Of a stretch of 64,000 nucleotides of DNA, positions 29,400 to 39,617 are shown in pieces. Numbering within the stretch: the stretch's first letter is position 1; each line of letters opens with the position of its first letter. The DNA comes from Alphaproteobacteria bacterium (GTDB lineage: Bacteria > Pseudomonadota > Alphaproteobacteria > Reyranellales > Reyranellaceae). The stretch spans positions 248,001 through 312,000 of the forward strand of contig JAHBYP010000006.1 of assembly GCA_019635875.1 (NCBI GenBank), read 5' to 3'. Made by a program: the position numbers and the translations under genes. The notes beneath the pieces are model-generated. The model worked only from the letters and a program-made list of their open reading frames with translations. It had not been told where the DNA came from and ran no database searches.

Positions 29400-30542
29400 T
29401 CAGTTCGACAGCCGGTAGAACTTCGCGGCGTTGTCGCAGGTGATCTGCCTGGTGATCGCTGCCGGCAGATGCGCGAACTGCTCGGCGATGTACTTGTCGG
29501 ATTGCGGCCACACGCCGTCGCCGTGCGGGTAGTCGGATCCCCACATCAGCGTCTCGGCGCCCATGTCCTCGATGATCTTCAGCCCGACACGGTCGAACTG
29601 GAACGTCGCCTTGCACTGGCGGCGCCAGTAGTCGCTGGGCTTCATCTTCAGGCCCAGATCCATGAAGCGGTCTTCCCACTCGTAGTCCATGCGGTCGAGC
29701 GCATAGGGCACCCAGCCGCAGCCGCTCTCGCCGAAGGCGACGCGCAGGTTGGGAAAGCGCTCGAAGACGTTGGCCGACATCATCGCCGCCAGGATGTTCA
29801 CCAGGTTCATCTGGAAGCCGGAGACCACGGTGAAGAACACGCGTCGTCCGACCTGGCCGCCATGCTTCTCGATGGTGTCGGGCGGAATCGTCGGGAAGGT
29901 GTGGAAGTGCAGCGGCAGGTCGACGTCGTTGACCGCCGTCCACAGCGGATCCCACATCGGATGCCACATCGGCTCCATGTCCCAGGAGCACGACAGCTCC
30001 AGCCCGCGCAGGCCGAGCTTCGCGGCGCGGTAGATCTCCTTCACCGCCTCATCGACATTGCCGTAGGGCAGGCAGGCCAGCCCGATGTGGCGGTCGGGAT
30101 AGTGGCTGCAGAAGCCCTTCAGCCAGTTGTTGTAGATGCGCATCATCTCGTTGGCGGCCTCGGAATCGTTGAGGCGGCTGGCGGCGCCGAGGATGCCGTA
30201 GATCACCTCGGCATCGACGTGGTCGCGATCGAGATCCTTGATGCGCAGATGCGGGTCGGAGACGCGGCGGATGTCCTTGGCGCCGTCGGCGTACAGGCCG
30301 GTCTCGGCCATGATGTCGACGCGGTGGTGCTTGCCCGGCTGGTACTTCGAGCCGGCCGGGCCGACGCCGTTCTTGAAGCCGAAGCTCGAGCCCGACCTGG
30401 TCACCCATTTCGCGCCATCCGGCGTGTCGGTGACGAAGGGCATGCGATCCTTGAGCTCGCGCGGTGCTTCGCTGACGAACAGCTCCGGCGGCATCCAGGG
30501 CATGTCGAGATGGCAGTCGGCCGAAATCCGATTGTACTTCAT
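29400..30542 (-). CDS. Amidohydrolase 2 family protein (ACMSD-like fold)
   Basis: 380 residues of the metal-dependent TIM-barrel group that includes aminocarboxymuconate-semialdehyde decarboxylase and gamma-resorcylate decarboxylase. Metal-site features: the N-terminal ADCHLD (Asp-X-His), LHFHTF, and the late Asp in WGSDYPHGDG. Family members decarboxylate aromatic or muconic acids or hydrolyse C–N and C–C bonds. Together with the LysR, crotonase and Rieske genes downstream it suggests a catabolic cluster for an aromatic or cyclic acid, not yet assignable. Confidence 0.82.
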   Translation of the reverse strand: MKYNRISADCHLDMPWMPPELFVSEAPRELKDRMPFVTDTPDGAKWVTRSGSSFGFKNGVGPAGSKYQPGKHHRVDIMAETGLYADGAKDIRRVSDPHLRIKDLDRDHVDAEVIYGILGAASRLNDSEAANEMMRIYNNWLKGFCSHYPDRHIGLACLPYGNVDEAVKEIYRAAKLGLRGLELSCSWDMEPMWHPMWDPLWTAVNDVDLPLHFHTFPTIPPDTIEKHGGQVGRRVFFTVVSGFQMNLVNILAAMMSANVFERFPNLRVAFGESGCGWVPYALDRMDYEWEDRFMDLGLKMKPSDYWRRQCKATFQFDRVGLKIIEDMGAETLMWGSDYPHGDGVWPQSDKYIAEQFAHLPAAITRQITCDNAAKFYRLSN

Positions 30543-30684
30543 CGCCCGTCTCCTGGTTCCCTGGGGCCGATACTAGCAGCGTTTCGGCATGCCGTCGCCG
30601 CAGGGCAGGCCTTCGCCGGCCGCTCCGCACCGCAGCGCGGCTCGGTGTACCATCGGGCCACACGAATAACGGGAGGAACGGCCG

Positions 30685-32391
30685 ATGGCGTACGATCTGG
30701 TGATCCGCAACGGCATGGTGATCGATGGATCCGGCCTGCCGCGCTATCGCGCCGATGTCGGCGTCAAGGATGGGCGCATCGTCACCATCGGACGCATATC
30801 AGGGAATGGTGCGGGCGAAACCATCGACGCCGAGGGCCATGTTGTCTCGCCGGGCTTCATCGACGGCCACACCCATATGGACGCCCAGATCTTCTGGGAT
30901 CCGATCGGCACCAGCTCCTGCTACCAGGGCGTCACCTCTGTCGTGATGGGCAATTGCGGCTTCACCCTGGCGCCCTGCCGTGAGAGCGAGGCCGACCTCG
31001 TCTTCCGCAACCTGGAGCGCGCCGAGGACATCAGCCGCGCCGCGATGCTCGCCGGCATCAAGTGGCGCTGGGAGACTTTTCCCGAGTTCCTCGACGTGCT
31101 GGAGTCGCTGCCCAAGGGCATCAACTACGCCGGCTATATCGGCCACTGCGCGCTGCGCACCTATGTGATGGGCCAGCGCGCCTTCACCGACGAGGCGGGC
31201 GAGGACGATCTCAAGGCGATGGTGCACCACGTCAAGGAAGCGGTGCGCGCCGGCGCCTACGGCTTCTCGACCACGCGCAGCGTCAATCACCAGACCTCCG
31301 ACGACAAGCCGGTGGCGTCCCGTCTCGCCACCTGGGCCGAATTCGAGGCGCTGGTGCATGCCATGGGCGAGCTCGGCACCGGCCTGGTCGAGGTCGCGGG
31401 CGAGCCCTCGGGCGCCGACAGCGAGAAGGCGATCAAGTACTACAACGACCTCGCCAGGCTCTCGGCCGCGAGCGGCCGGCCGATCACCTTCGGCCTGTTC
31501 AGCCGCCGCAAGAAGCCCGGCGCCTGGCGCGGCACCTTCGACATCATCGAGAAGGCGGCGCAGATGGGCGGCCGCCTGTTCGCGCAGGTGCACAGCCGCG
31601 CGCTCAACGTGCTGCTGTCGTTCGAGACGCAGCTGCCGTTCGACAAGTGGGACTACTGGCGCGAGATCCGCGCGCTGCCGCTGTCGGAGCAGAAGAAGGC
31701 GCTGCAGGATCCCGAGAAGCGCCGCCGCCTGGTCGAGATCGCCTCGCGTCCCTACGAAGGGCCGCAGGTGTTCGGCACCGAGGCGCGGCCGCCGGAGTGG
31801 GACTACATCTACGCCATGGACACCATCGAGGGGCCGCACAAATCGATGGCCGAACTGGCGCGCCAGCGCAACACACATCCGGTCGAGCTGATGATCGACA
31901 AGGCGCTCGAAGGCGACATGAAGTTCTTCATGATCCAGCCGATCGCCAACGAGGATCAGTCGGCGGCGCTCGAGTTGATGAAGCATCCCCGCTCGGTGGT
32001 GACTTTCTCCGACTCCGGCGCGCATGTCTCGCAGATCATGGACTCCTCGCTGCAGACGCATCTGCTCAGCCACTGGGTGCGCGAGAAGCAGGCCTTCACC
32101 CTGGAAGAAGCGGTGAAGATGATCACCTGCGATACGGCCACGCAGTTCGGCTTCCACGATCGCGGCCTGCTGCGCGAGGGCATGGCGGCCGACATGGTCG
32201 TGTTCGATCCCAGGACCGTCGGGCCGCAGATGCCGGAAGTCGTGACCGACCTGCCGGCCGGGGCCAAGCGTCTGCGGCAGAAGGCCCACGGCATCCGCGC
32301 GACGGTGGTCAACGGCCAGACCCTGCTGCGGGACAACGAGCCGACCGGCAACCTGCCGGGTAGATTGGTGCGTTCGAAGATGCCGGCTTGA
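30685..32391 (+). CDS. N-acyl-D-amino-acid deacylase family amidohydrolase
   Basis: 568 residues of the D-aminoacylase branch of the amidohydrolase superfamily. It starts MAYDLVIRNGMVIDGSGLPRY, with the metal motif GFIDGHTHMD, GNCGFTLAP, FGLFSRRKKPG and the late Asp/His segment VTFSDSGAHVSQ. Such enzymes release D-amino acids or related amides using one or two zinc ions. GGGAGGAA precedes the ATG. It is divergent from the amidohydrolase gene with 142 nt between starts, so shared regulation is plausible. A hairpin terminator follows. Confidence 0.87.
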   Translation: MAYDLVIRNGMVIDGSGLPRYRADVGVKDGRIVTIGRISGNGAGETIDAEGHVVSPGFIDGHTHMDAQIFWDPIGTSSCYQGVTSVVMGNCGFTLAPCRESEADLVFRNLERAEDISRAAMLAGIKWRWETFPEFLDVLESLPKGINYAGYIGHCALRTYVMGQRAFTDEAGEDDLKAMVHHVKEAVRAGAYGFSTTRSVNHQTSDDKPVASRLATWAEFEALVHAMGELGTGLVEVAGEPSGADSEKAIKYYNDLARLSAASGRPITFGLFSRRKKPGAWRGTFDIIEKAAQMGGRLFAQVHSRALNVLLSFETQLPFDKWDYWREIRALPLSEQKKALQDPEKRRRLVEIASRPYEGPQVFGTEARPPEWDYIYAMDTIEGPHKSMAELARQRNTHPVELMIDKALEGDMKFFMIQPIANEDQSAALELMKHPRSVVTFSDSGAHVSQIMDSSLQTHLLSHWVREKQAFTLEEAVKMITCDTATQFGFHDRGLLREGMAADMVVFDPRTVGPQMPEVVTDLPAGAKRLRQKAHGIRATVVNGQTLLRDNEPTGNLPGRLVRSKMPA

Positions 32392-32422
32392 GCCGGAATC
32401 TCCAAGGATTTCAGGAAATTGG

Positions 32423-32447
32423 CGCCCCGCCGGTCATCGGCGGGGCG
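32423..32447 (+). terminator. Hairpin terminator after the D-aminoacylase-like gene
   Basis: Perfect 10-bp stem CGCCCCGCCG with its complement, loop GTCAT, followed by AATTCTTTG. It begins 31 nt after the stop codon. Confidence 0.7.
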
Positions 32448-32496
32448 AATTCTTTGGGAGGCCGCAGAAAAATCAACGCCTGTGGATAAATTCTGC

Positions 32497-32551
32497 TTGA
32501 CCGTGAGCGATCACTCATCCTATGGATTGCGTCATTGAGAGTGAGTGCTCA
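32497..32551 (+). promoter_or_regulatory. Predicted promoter with two TGAGYG dyads
   Basis: TTGACC (32497–32502) and TATGGA (32521–32526) at an 18-nt spacing resemble −35 and −10 boxes. Between them lies TGAGCGATCACTCA (32504–32517), a 14-bp dyad with one mismatch. A second short dyad, TGAGTGCTCA, lies at 32542–32551, just past the likely start. The half-site TGAG(C/T)G placed inside the promoter suggests repression by a TetR- or MarR-type protein that would control the aromatic operon downstream. Confidence 0.5.
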
Positions 32552-32600
32552 GTTTTACAGACCGCACCGCGGGATGGCTGGGCAGAAGGCGAGAGTAGCC

Positions 32601-32948
32601 ATGGTCAAGACGTTCTTCGTGGAAGAGGGCCACATGGCCCGCAGCGGCGGCCTCTGGTACGAGCCGGGCATCCTGCTGATCGTCGAGCCGCACGAGCGTG
32701 TGGATGTCTTCGTCGCCGAAGGCGGCATGCCGACGGTCTTCGAGGGCCGCTACACCTTTGAGCGCCTCAACGTCGATCTGCCGCCGGCGGGCCTCCTGAG
32801 CGCCGGCCATCTCAACGGTGGATCGCTGCACGAAGTCGAAGGCGACGCCACGGCCCGCCACGGGGCTGCCGGTCATCGCAAGGTCGAGGCCGCTGCCTGG
32901 TCGATGCCGAAGCTGCCGCCGATGCGTGGGCCGATCGTCGTCCACTGA
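32601..32948 (+). CDS. Hypothetical protein
   Basis: 115 residues from ATG at 32601 (GAGAG upstream). It begins MVKTFFVEEGHMARSGGLWY and seems to be a small beta-rich soluble protein without signal peptide or known motif. The C-terminal third (GDATARHGAAGHRKVEAAAW) looks disordered. It is the first frame after the predicted promoter and precedes the SDR gene by 82 nt. A long open frame on the other strand is less protein-like. I do not recognise the family. Confidence 0.4.
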   Translation: MVKTFFVEEGHMARSGGLWYEPGILLIVEPHERVDVFVAEGGMPTVFEGRYTFERLNVDLPPAGLLSAGHLNGGSLHEVEGDATARHGAAGHRKVEAAAWSMPKLPPMRGPIVVH

Positions 32949-33030
32949 GGCCCTCGAAAGTTTCGTCGGCCTGCCCGATACTGCTCCATGACCGATGCCC
33001 CGAAGGGGAGGCGTCGGTCGGGAGGGGACG

Positions 33031-33875
33031 ATGGGCAAGCTCGACGGCAAGGTGGCGATCGTCACCGGCGCCAGCCGCGGCATAGGCCAGGCGATCGCCG
33101 AACTCTTCGCAGCCGAGGGCGCGAAAGTGGTGGTCGCCGCCCGCACGCTGAAGGAAGGCGACCACATGTTCGAGGGCTCCCTCGGACGCACGGTCGCCGA
33201 GATCAAGGCCAAGGGCGGCGAGGCCAGCGCAGTCGCCGCCGATGTCTCCGACGACAACGAGTGTCTCAAGCTCGCCGAGGCGGCGCGCAAGGCTTACGGG
33301 CCGATCGACATCCTCGTCAACAACGCCGCGCTGAACTACTACCTGCCGACCGAGACCTATCCGACGAACCGCTGGATCAAGGCGTTCGCCGTCAACGTGC
33401 ATGGCCCGTTCATGCTCAGCAAGGCGGTGCTGCCCGACATGATCGCGAGGAAGGCGGGTGCCATCGTCAACATCAGCTCGGGTTCGGCGATCGGGCCGGG
33501 GCGCGGGCCCTACGAGGACAAGACCGTGCGCGGCGGCGTGATGTACGGCGCCACCAAGGCGGCGCTGGAGCGGTTCACGCAGGGGCTGGCGCAGGAGATG
33601 GCGCAGCACGGCGGCATCGCGATCTCGGCGCTCTCGCCCTCGCGCGTCGTGCCGACGCCCGGCACCGTGCACCACAAGCTGGTCACCGGCATCGACGATC
33701 CACGCGGCGAGCCGCCCTCGATGATGGCACGAGCCGCGTTGCTGCTGGCCAGCGAGCCGGCCTCGAAGGTCAACGGCCGAGTCACCTACAGCCAGCAGAT
33801 CCTCAAGGAGTTCGGCTGGATCGAGAAGGGCGCCGGCCGCGGCGTCGACACCGTGGGCTCGGGGTATTCACAGAT

Positions 33876-33879
<4 letters not shown>
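33031..33879 (+). CDS. Short-chain dehydrogenase/reductase
   Basis: 282 residues, NAD(P)-binding Rossmann fold. TGASRGIG at the N-terminus binds the cofactor; NNAALN, Ser in VNISSGS and the YXXXK pair in MYGATKAAL make the active site. A loop insertion of about 12 residues follows the second beta strand. GGAGGGG precedes ATG at 33031. It is the first recognisable gene of the thioesterase–pobA–pcaHG operon and may oxidise or reduce an aromatic side chain before the ring hydroxylation. That role is inference from position. Confidence 0.85.
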
Positions 33880-35454
<1,575 letters not shown>

Positions 35455-35466
35455 GCACACCCCGCT

Positions 35467-35542
35467 GTCCCAAGCGCTGCGAGGGATCATTTCGTCACAG
35501 GGACTCCATCGCGGAAAGATTCCTCGCTACGCTCGCAACGAC
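35467..35542. repeat. Degenerate family A inverted repeat between pobA and pcaH
   Basis: GTCCCAAGCGCTGCGAGGGATC and, after about 30 nt, an inverted GATTCCTCGCTACGCTCGCAACGAC. The arms match only partly. It is the only family-A-like copy between co-directional genes; it could weaken read-through from pobA to pcaH. Confidence 0.5.
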
Positions 35543-35561
35543 AAATACACCGGAGCCTGAC

Positions 35562-36260
35562 ATGGACGGCTACAATCTGCGCGACTGGTCGACCCAGCCG
35601 CCCTATCTCGCGCCCGAGTACAAGTCGACACCGCTGCGCGCGCCGACCAGGCCGTTGATCCCGCTGAAGCAGACGCTTTCGGAGCTCACCGGGCCGGTCT
35701 ACGGCCACGACAGCGTCGGCGAGCTCGACGCCGATCTCACCCGCAACGGCCGCAAGAGCGGTGAGCCGCAGGGCGAGCGCATCATCGTCACCGGCCGGGT
35801 GCTCGACGAGAACGGCAAGCCGGTGCCGGACGCGCTGGTCGAGCTGTGGCAGTGCAACGCCGCCGGCCGCTACATCCACGCGGTCGACCAGCACGACGCG
35901 CCGCTCGATCCCAACTTCTTCGGCGGCGGCCGATGCGTCAGCGATGCCGAGGGCCGCTACAGGTTCCAGACCATCAAGCCGGGCGCCTATCCCTGGCCCA
36001 ATCACCACAATGCCTGGCGGCCGGCGCATATCCATTTCTCGCTGTTCGGCCCGAGCTTCCTGACGCGGCTGGTGACGCAGATGTACTTCCCCGGGGATCC
36101 GCTGCTGCCGCTCGATCCGATCTACAACGCCACGCCCGCGGGCTCGCGCGAGCTGCTGGTGTCGAAATTCTCGATCGACGTCACCCAGCCGGGCTACGCG
36201 CTGGGCTACGTCTTCGACATCGTGCTGCGTGGCCGCAACGCCACGCCGATGGAGAGCTGA
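35562..36260 (+). CDS. pcaH: Protocatechuate 3,4-dioxygenase beta subunit
   Basis: Iron-binding subunit of the intradiol dioxygenase that opens protocatechuate to 3-carboxy-cis,cis-muconate, 232 residues. The Fe(III) ligands are visible: Tyr in NAAGRYIH, Tyr in GAYPWPNHHN, and the two His in WRPAHIHFS. The N-terminal PPYLAPEYKSTPLRAPTRPL is the PcaH-specific extension. CGGAG precedes ATG at 35562. Three nt separate it from pcaG. Confidence 0.94.
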   Translation: MDGYNLRDWSTQPPYLAPEYKSTPLRAPTRPLIPLKQTLSELTGPVYGHDSVGELDADLTRNGRKSGEPQGERIIVTGRVLDENGKPVPDALVELWQCNAAGRYIHAVDQHDAPLDPNFFGGGRCVSDAEGRYRFQTIKPGAYPWPNHHNAWRPAHIHFSLFGPSFLTRLVTQMYFPGDPLLPLDPIYNATPAGSRELLVSKFSIDVTQPGYALGYVFDIVLRGRNATPMES

Positions 36261-36263
36261 TCC

Positions 36264-36842
36264 ATGGCTCTCAAGCAGACGCCGTCGCAGACCGTCGGCC
36301 CTTACTTCGCCTACGGGCTGACCCCGGCGCAGTACGGCTATCCCATGACCAGCATCGCCTCAGGGTCGATGTGCCAATCAGACACCGAGGGCGAGCGCAT
36401 CCGCATCGAGGGCCGCGTCTTCGACGGCGCTGGCGCCACGGTGTTCGACGCCATGATCGAGCTCTGGCAGGCCGACGCGCAGGGCCGCTACGCCCATCCC
36501 GCCGACCCGCGCGGCTCGAACGCGCGCTTCAAGGGCTTCGGCCGCGCCGGCACCGGCACGGACGCCGAGCACCGCTTCATCTTCGACACCATCAAGCCGG
36601 GCCGCGTCGATGCGCGGCAGGCGCCGCACATCAACGTCATCGTCTTCATGCGCGGCCTGCTGCTGCACGCCTACACGCGCATCTACTTCGCCGACGAGGC
36701 GGCGGCCAATGCCGCCGACCCGGTGCTGCAGAGCGTGCCGGCCGACCGGCGCGACACGCTGATCGCCAGGCGGGAGGGCAATACCTACCGCTTCGATATC
36801 CACATGCAGGGTGATCGCGAAACGGTGTTCTTCGACGCGTAG
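36264..36842 (+). CDS. pcaG: Protocatechuate 3,4-dioxygenase alpha subunit
   Basis: Partner subunit, 192 residues, beginning ALKQTPSQTVGPYFAYGLTP, the standard PcaG opening. ELWQADAQGRYAHP and the PHINVIVFMRGLLLHAYTRIYF block show the intradiol fold without the full iron ligand set, as expected of alpha subunits. The later pathway genes pcaB, pcaC and pcaD are not in the window. The operon ends here at a family A inverted repeat. Confidence 0.94.
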   Translation: MALKQTPSQTVGPYFAYGLTPAQYGYPMTSIASGSMCQSDTEGERIRIEGRVFDGAGATVFDAMIELWQADAQGRYAHPADPRGSNARFKGFGRAGTGTDAEHRFIFDTIKPGRVDARQAPHINVIVFMRGLLLHAYTRIYFADEAAANAADPVLQSVPADRRDTLIARREGNTYRFDIHMQGDRETVFFDA

Positions 36843-36850
36843 AGCGCATG

Positions 36851-36919
36851 CTGTCATCCCGAGCGCAGCGAGGGATCCAGGGAAGCCGCCTGGATCCCTC
36901 GCTGCGCTCGGGATGACAG
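36851..36919. repeat. Inverted repeat, family A
   Basis: Arms of about 30 nt beginning CTGTCATCCCGAGCGCAGCG, perfectly inverted around a short loop (GAAGC), between the convergent pcaG and DDN-like reductase genes. Confidence 0.87.
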
Positions 36920-36947
36920 AGGATATCGATCTGCCAACCGAAGATGG

Positions 36948-37412
36948 CTACTTGACCGGGTCGAGCACGACCACGGGAATCTCCCGTGAGCCGGCCTTCA
37001 CCTGGTAGTCGGCGTAGGGCGGCCAGAAGGTGAGCGCGTCGTTCCACATCGCCTGGCGCTCGGCGCCCTCGGCGATGCGCGCCCTGGCCTTCAGCCTCTC
37101 GGTGCCGACCTGGAGCTCGACCTCCGGGTTGGCGAGGATGTTGCGGAACCAGCCGGGATGCTCCGGCGCGCCGCCCTTCGACGCGACGATGTAGTAGCTC
37201 TGGCCGTGGCGGCCGTAGAACAACGGGAACAGGTACTTCTTGCCGGATTTGCGGCCGACCGTGGTCAGCAGCAGCGACGGCACCTCGCGCTCCGGCAGGT
37301 TGGGCAGGCTGATCTTGTACATGTGCCCTTCCTTGCCGCCGCTCCTGAGGTAGAGCTCGGTGTGGTCGATCATCCACTTGGGCATGTTGGGGGCGAGTTG
37401 GGTATCGGTCAT
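36948..37412 (-). CDS. Nitroreductase/deazaflavin-dependent (DDN) family protein
   Basis: 154 residues of the split-barrel family of actinobacterial F420-dependent quinone reductase Ddn. The diagnostic segment is GGAPEHPGWFRNILANPEVELQVG, preceded by TTVGRKSGKKY and LFYGRHGQSYYIVAS. In alphaproteobacteria such proteins may use F420, flavin or heme; no F420 synthesis gene is visible here. The start at MTDTQLAP was chosen because an upstream in-frame ATG adds only poorly conserved residues. Confidence 0.83.
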   Translation of the reverse strand: MTDTQLAPNMPKWMIDHTELYLRSGGKEGHMYKISLPNLPEREVPSLLLTTVGRKSGKKYLFPLFYGRHGQSYYIVASKGGAPEHPGWFRNILANPEVELQVGTERLKARARIAEGAERQAMWNDALTFWPPYADYQVKAGSREIPVVVLDPVK

Positions 37413-37668
37413 GGCAGGCCTCGTGTTTGCTGGCATCAGGTAGGGCGACATTAGCAAGAGTCCGCGCTCCTACCACTCTCATTCCAGACGGGTATTCGGA
37501 GTGAGAACCATCCGATGGATGGTCAGGGCGGTCTCGAGCAAGGCGCCGGCGTGATTGTTCAGTGGTCGCGTCGCGCCGGTTACCGGCGGCGGAGCCACTC
37601 CATGGCGCAGAAAATCACGCGACGCCGCGCGCTTCCGCAGCGGGTCCTGGCGGCGACCGCGGCGAGCG
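37413..37668. other. Intergenic stretch with one small dyad
   Basis: No gene. A 7-bp inverted repeat ACCATCC/GGATGGT with a GAT centre lies at 37507–37523, without a T-run. It could belong to the promoter of the DDN-like gene or to the end of the TRAP operon. Confidence 0.4.
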
Positions 37669-38967
37669 CTACCTGATCATCGTCTGGGGGATCAGGAGGA
37701 TGATCGCCGGGAAGGCGATCAGGATGGCGACGTTGATGATGTCGACGAGCACGAACCAGCCGCAGCCGCGGAAGATGTCGCCCATGCTGACGCCCTTGGC
37801 CACGCCCCTCAGCACATAGACATTGAGCCCGACGGGTGGCGTCATCAGCCCGATCTCGACCATGCGCACCACGAGAATGCCGAACACGATGGGGTCGATG
37901 CCGAGTTCCTTGATCGTGGGCAGCAGGATCGGCACCGTCAGCAGCACCATGCCGATGCCGTCGATGAACATGCCGAGCACCAGGTAGAACGCCAGGATGC
38001 AGATCAGGATCACCGTCGGCGATACGTCCAGGCTGGTGATGCTCTTGGCGATCGCCGCCGGCGTGCCGGTGAAGCCCAGGAAGTGGACGAAGATCAGCAC
38101 GCCGGCGACGATGGCGAAGATCAGCGCGGTCGTCCGCATCGTCTCCATCATCGCCCCGCCGAAGTCCTTGAAGTTGATGCGCGGGATCGCCATTGCCAGC
38201 GCGCCGATGGCGCCGACGCCGGCCGCCTCGGTGGGTGTGGCCAGCCCGGTGTACATGCTGCCCATCACCAGCAGGATGATGACCATCATGCCCCACACGC
38301 CCTTGAGCGAGGAGAAGCGCTCCGACCAGGTGATGCCGCGGATCGGCTGGCCCAGCGAGGGATTGAGCTTGAAGCGGATCAGCAGCATGACGACGTAGCT
38401 CGCCGCCTGCAGAAGGCCGGGCAGGATGCCGGCCAGCAGAAGGGCGCCGATCGACTCCTCGGCGATGAAGCCGTAGATGACGATCAGCACAGAAGGCGGG
38501 ATCATGATCGCCAGGGTGCCGCCCGCGGCGACGCAGCCGGTCGATACCTTGTCGTCGTAGCCGAACTTCTTCAGTTCCGGCAGCGCCACGCGGCCCATGA
38601 CGGCGGCCGACGCCGTCGAGGCGCCGCAGGCCGCCGCAAAGCCGGCGCAGCCCACCACGGTCGCCACCGCCAGCCCGCCGGGCAGGTGGCCGAGCCACTG
38701 CCGCGCCGCCCAGTAGATGTCGCGCGTGATGTTGGCGTAGTAGGCGAAGAAGCCCATCATGATGAACAGCGGCAGCACCAGCAGGTTGTAGTTGGTGATG
38801 TGGCCCAGGACGCTCTGGGCCGAGAGCGACGCCGCCGGATCGTAGCCGCGCAGGATCCACAGGCCGAAGAAACCGCACAGCGCCGTGGCGAAGGCGATGC
38901 GCACGCCCGACGCCAGGAAAAGCGTGAGCGCGATCAGCGACACGACGCCGATGCTGACAGGGTCCAT
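37669..38967 (-). CDS. TRAP transporter large permease, DctM family
   Basis: Twelve-helix permease subunit of a tripartite ATP-independent periplasmic transporter, 432 residues. SAALMGRV-like STASAAVMGRVALPELKKFGY, AAGGTLAIMIPPSVLIVIYG and GMFIDGIGMVLLTVPILLP are DctM landmarks. It drives uptake of the ligand caught by the binding protein using the sodium gradient. Last gene of the operon, 50 nt after dctQ. The substrate cannot be assigned; carboxylates and aromatic acids are usual. Confidence 0.9.
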   Translation of the reverse strand: MDPVSIGVVSLIALTLFLASGVRIAFATALCGFFGLWILRGYDPAASLSAQSVLGHITNYNLLVLPLFIMMGFFAYYANITRDIYWAARQWLGHLPGGLAVATVVGCAGFAAACGASTASAAVMGRVALPELKKFGYDDKVSTGCVAAGGTLAIMIPPSVLIVIYGFIAEESIGALLLAGILPGLLQAASYVVMLLIRFKLNPSLGQPIRGITWSERFSSLKGVWGMMVIILLVMGSMYTGLATPTEAAGVGAIGALAMAIPRINFKDFGGAMMETMRTTALIFAIVAGVLIFVHFLGFTGTPAAIAKSITSLDVSPTVILICILAFYLVLGMFIDGIGMVLLTVPILLPTIKELGIDPIVFGILVVRMVEIGLMTPPVGLNVYVLRGVAKGVSMGDIFRGCGWFVLVDIINVAILIAFPAIILLIPQTMIR

Positions 38968-39017
38968 GATGAGGTCGCCTCGAGGACGGTGAAGGATGTG
39001 GGGAGTTGAGCAGCGGG

Positions 39018-39611
39018 CTATTCGACTGCGTGGATGCCGCCGCCTTCCGGCTCATTGGCTGGGAAGCGGTCGGGATTCCAGAGATGGAGGAATTGCAGGT
39101 ACATGCGCAGGCTGATGAGCGCGTAGCCCACCACGATCGCCGCGGCCGATGGCCAGGTCTTGAAATAGGGCGGCGACATCGTGACGTCGTCGTACAGCCA
39201 CAGCTGGTACGCCATCCGCGCGCTGAACCAGCCGATGATTGCGCAGATGAAGATGCTGACCAGCAGCGTGCCCATGACGGCGTAGCGCCTGAGGCGCGGC
39301 GACAGCATGTCGAGCGCCAGATCCATGCCGACATGGCCGCGCATCGACTGCGTGTAGGACAACGCCAGAAAGACGATGATCGGCATCAGGAGCTCGGAGC
39401 CTTCAAGATGGCCCGGGATGGGCGCATCGAAGGCGTAGCGCATCAGCACCTCGGCGCCGACGAACGCCATCGCGAACAAGGCGATGGCCGCGGCGATGGC
39501 CGCCATCGCGACTTCGACCCGCCGCAGGATGCGGCCGGCCAAGCCGGCCACGAACGTCGTCGCCGCGAGGATCGCGACGACGACTATGGCGAGAACCGCC
39601 AGCTCATGCAT
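39018..39611 (-). CDS. TRAP transporter small permease, DctQ family
   Basis: 197 residues with four hydrophobic helices (about 4–24, 34–54, 75–95 and 117–140), of the DctQ type. The phrases AEVLMRYAFDAPIPG and SYTQSMRGHVGMDLALD are characteristic. It forms the membrane complex with the DctM subunit. Six nt follow the binding-protein stop, so the two are one transcript. Confidence 0.87.
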   Translation of the reverse strand: MHELAVLAIVVVAILAATTFVAGLAGRILRRVEVAMAAIAAAIALFAMAFVGAEVLMRYAFDAPIPGHLEGSELLMPIIVFLALSYTQSMRGHVGMDLALDMLSPRLRRYAVMGTLLVSIFICAIIGWFSARMAYQLWLYDDVTMSPPYFKTWPSAAAIVVGYALISLRMYLQFLHLWNPDRFPANEPEGGGIHAVE

Positions 39612-39617
39612 GGCGGC

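Noticed and set aside
37555..39009. A 484-codon plus-strand frame opposite the TRAP large permease
   Set aside because: Highly charged low-complexity translation, while the opposite strand encodes a normal 12-helix DctM protein.
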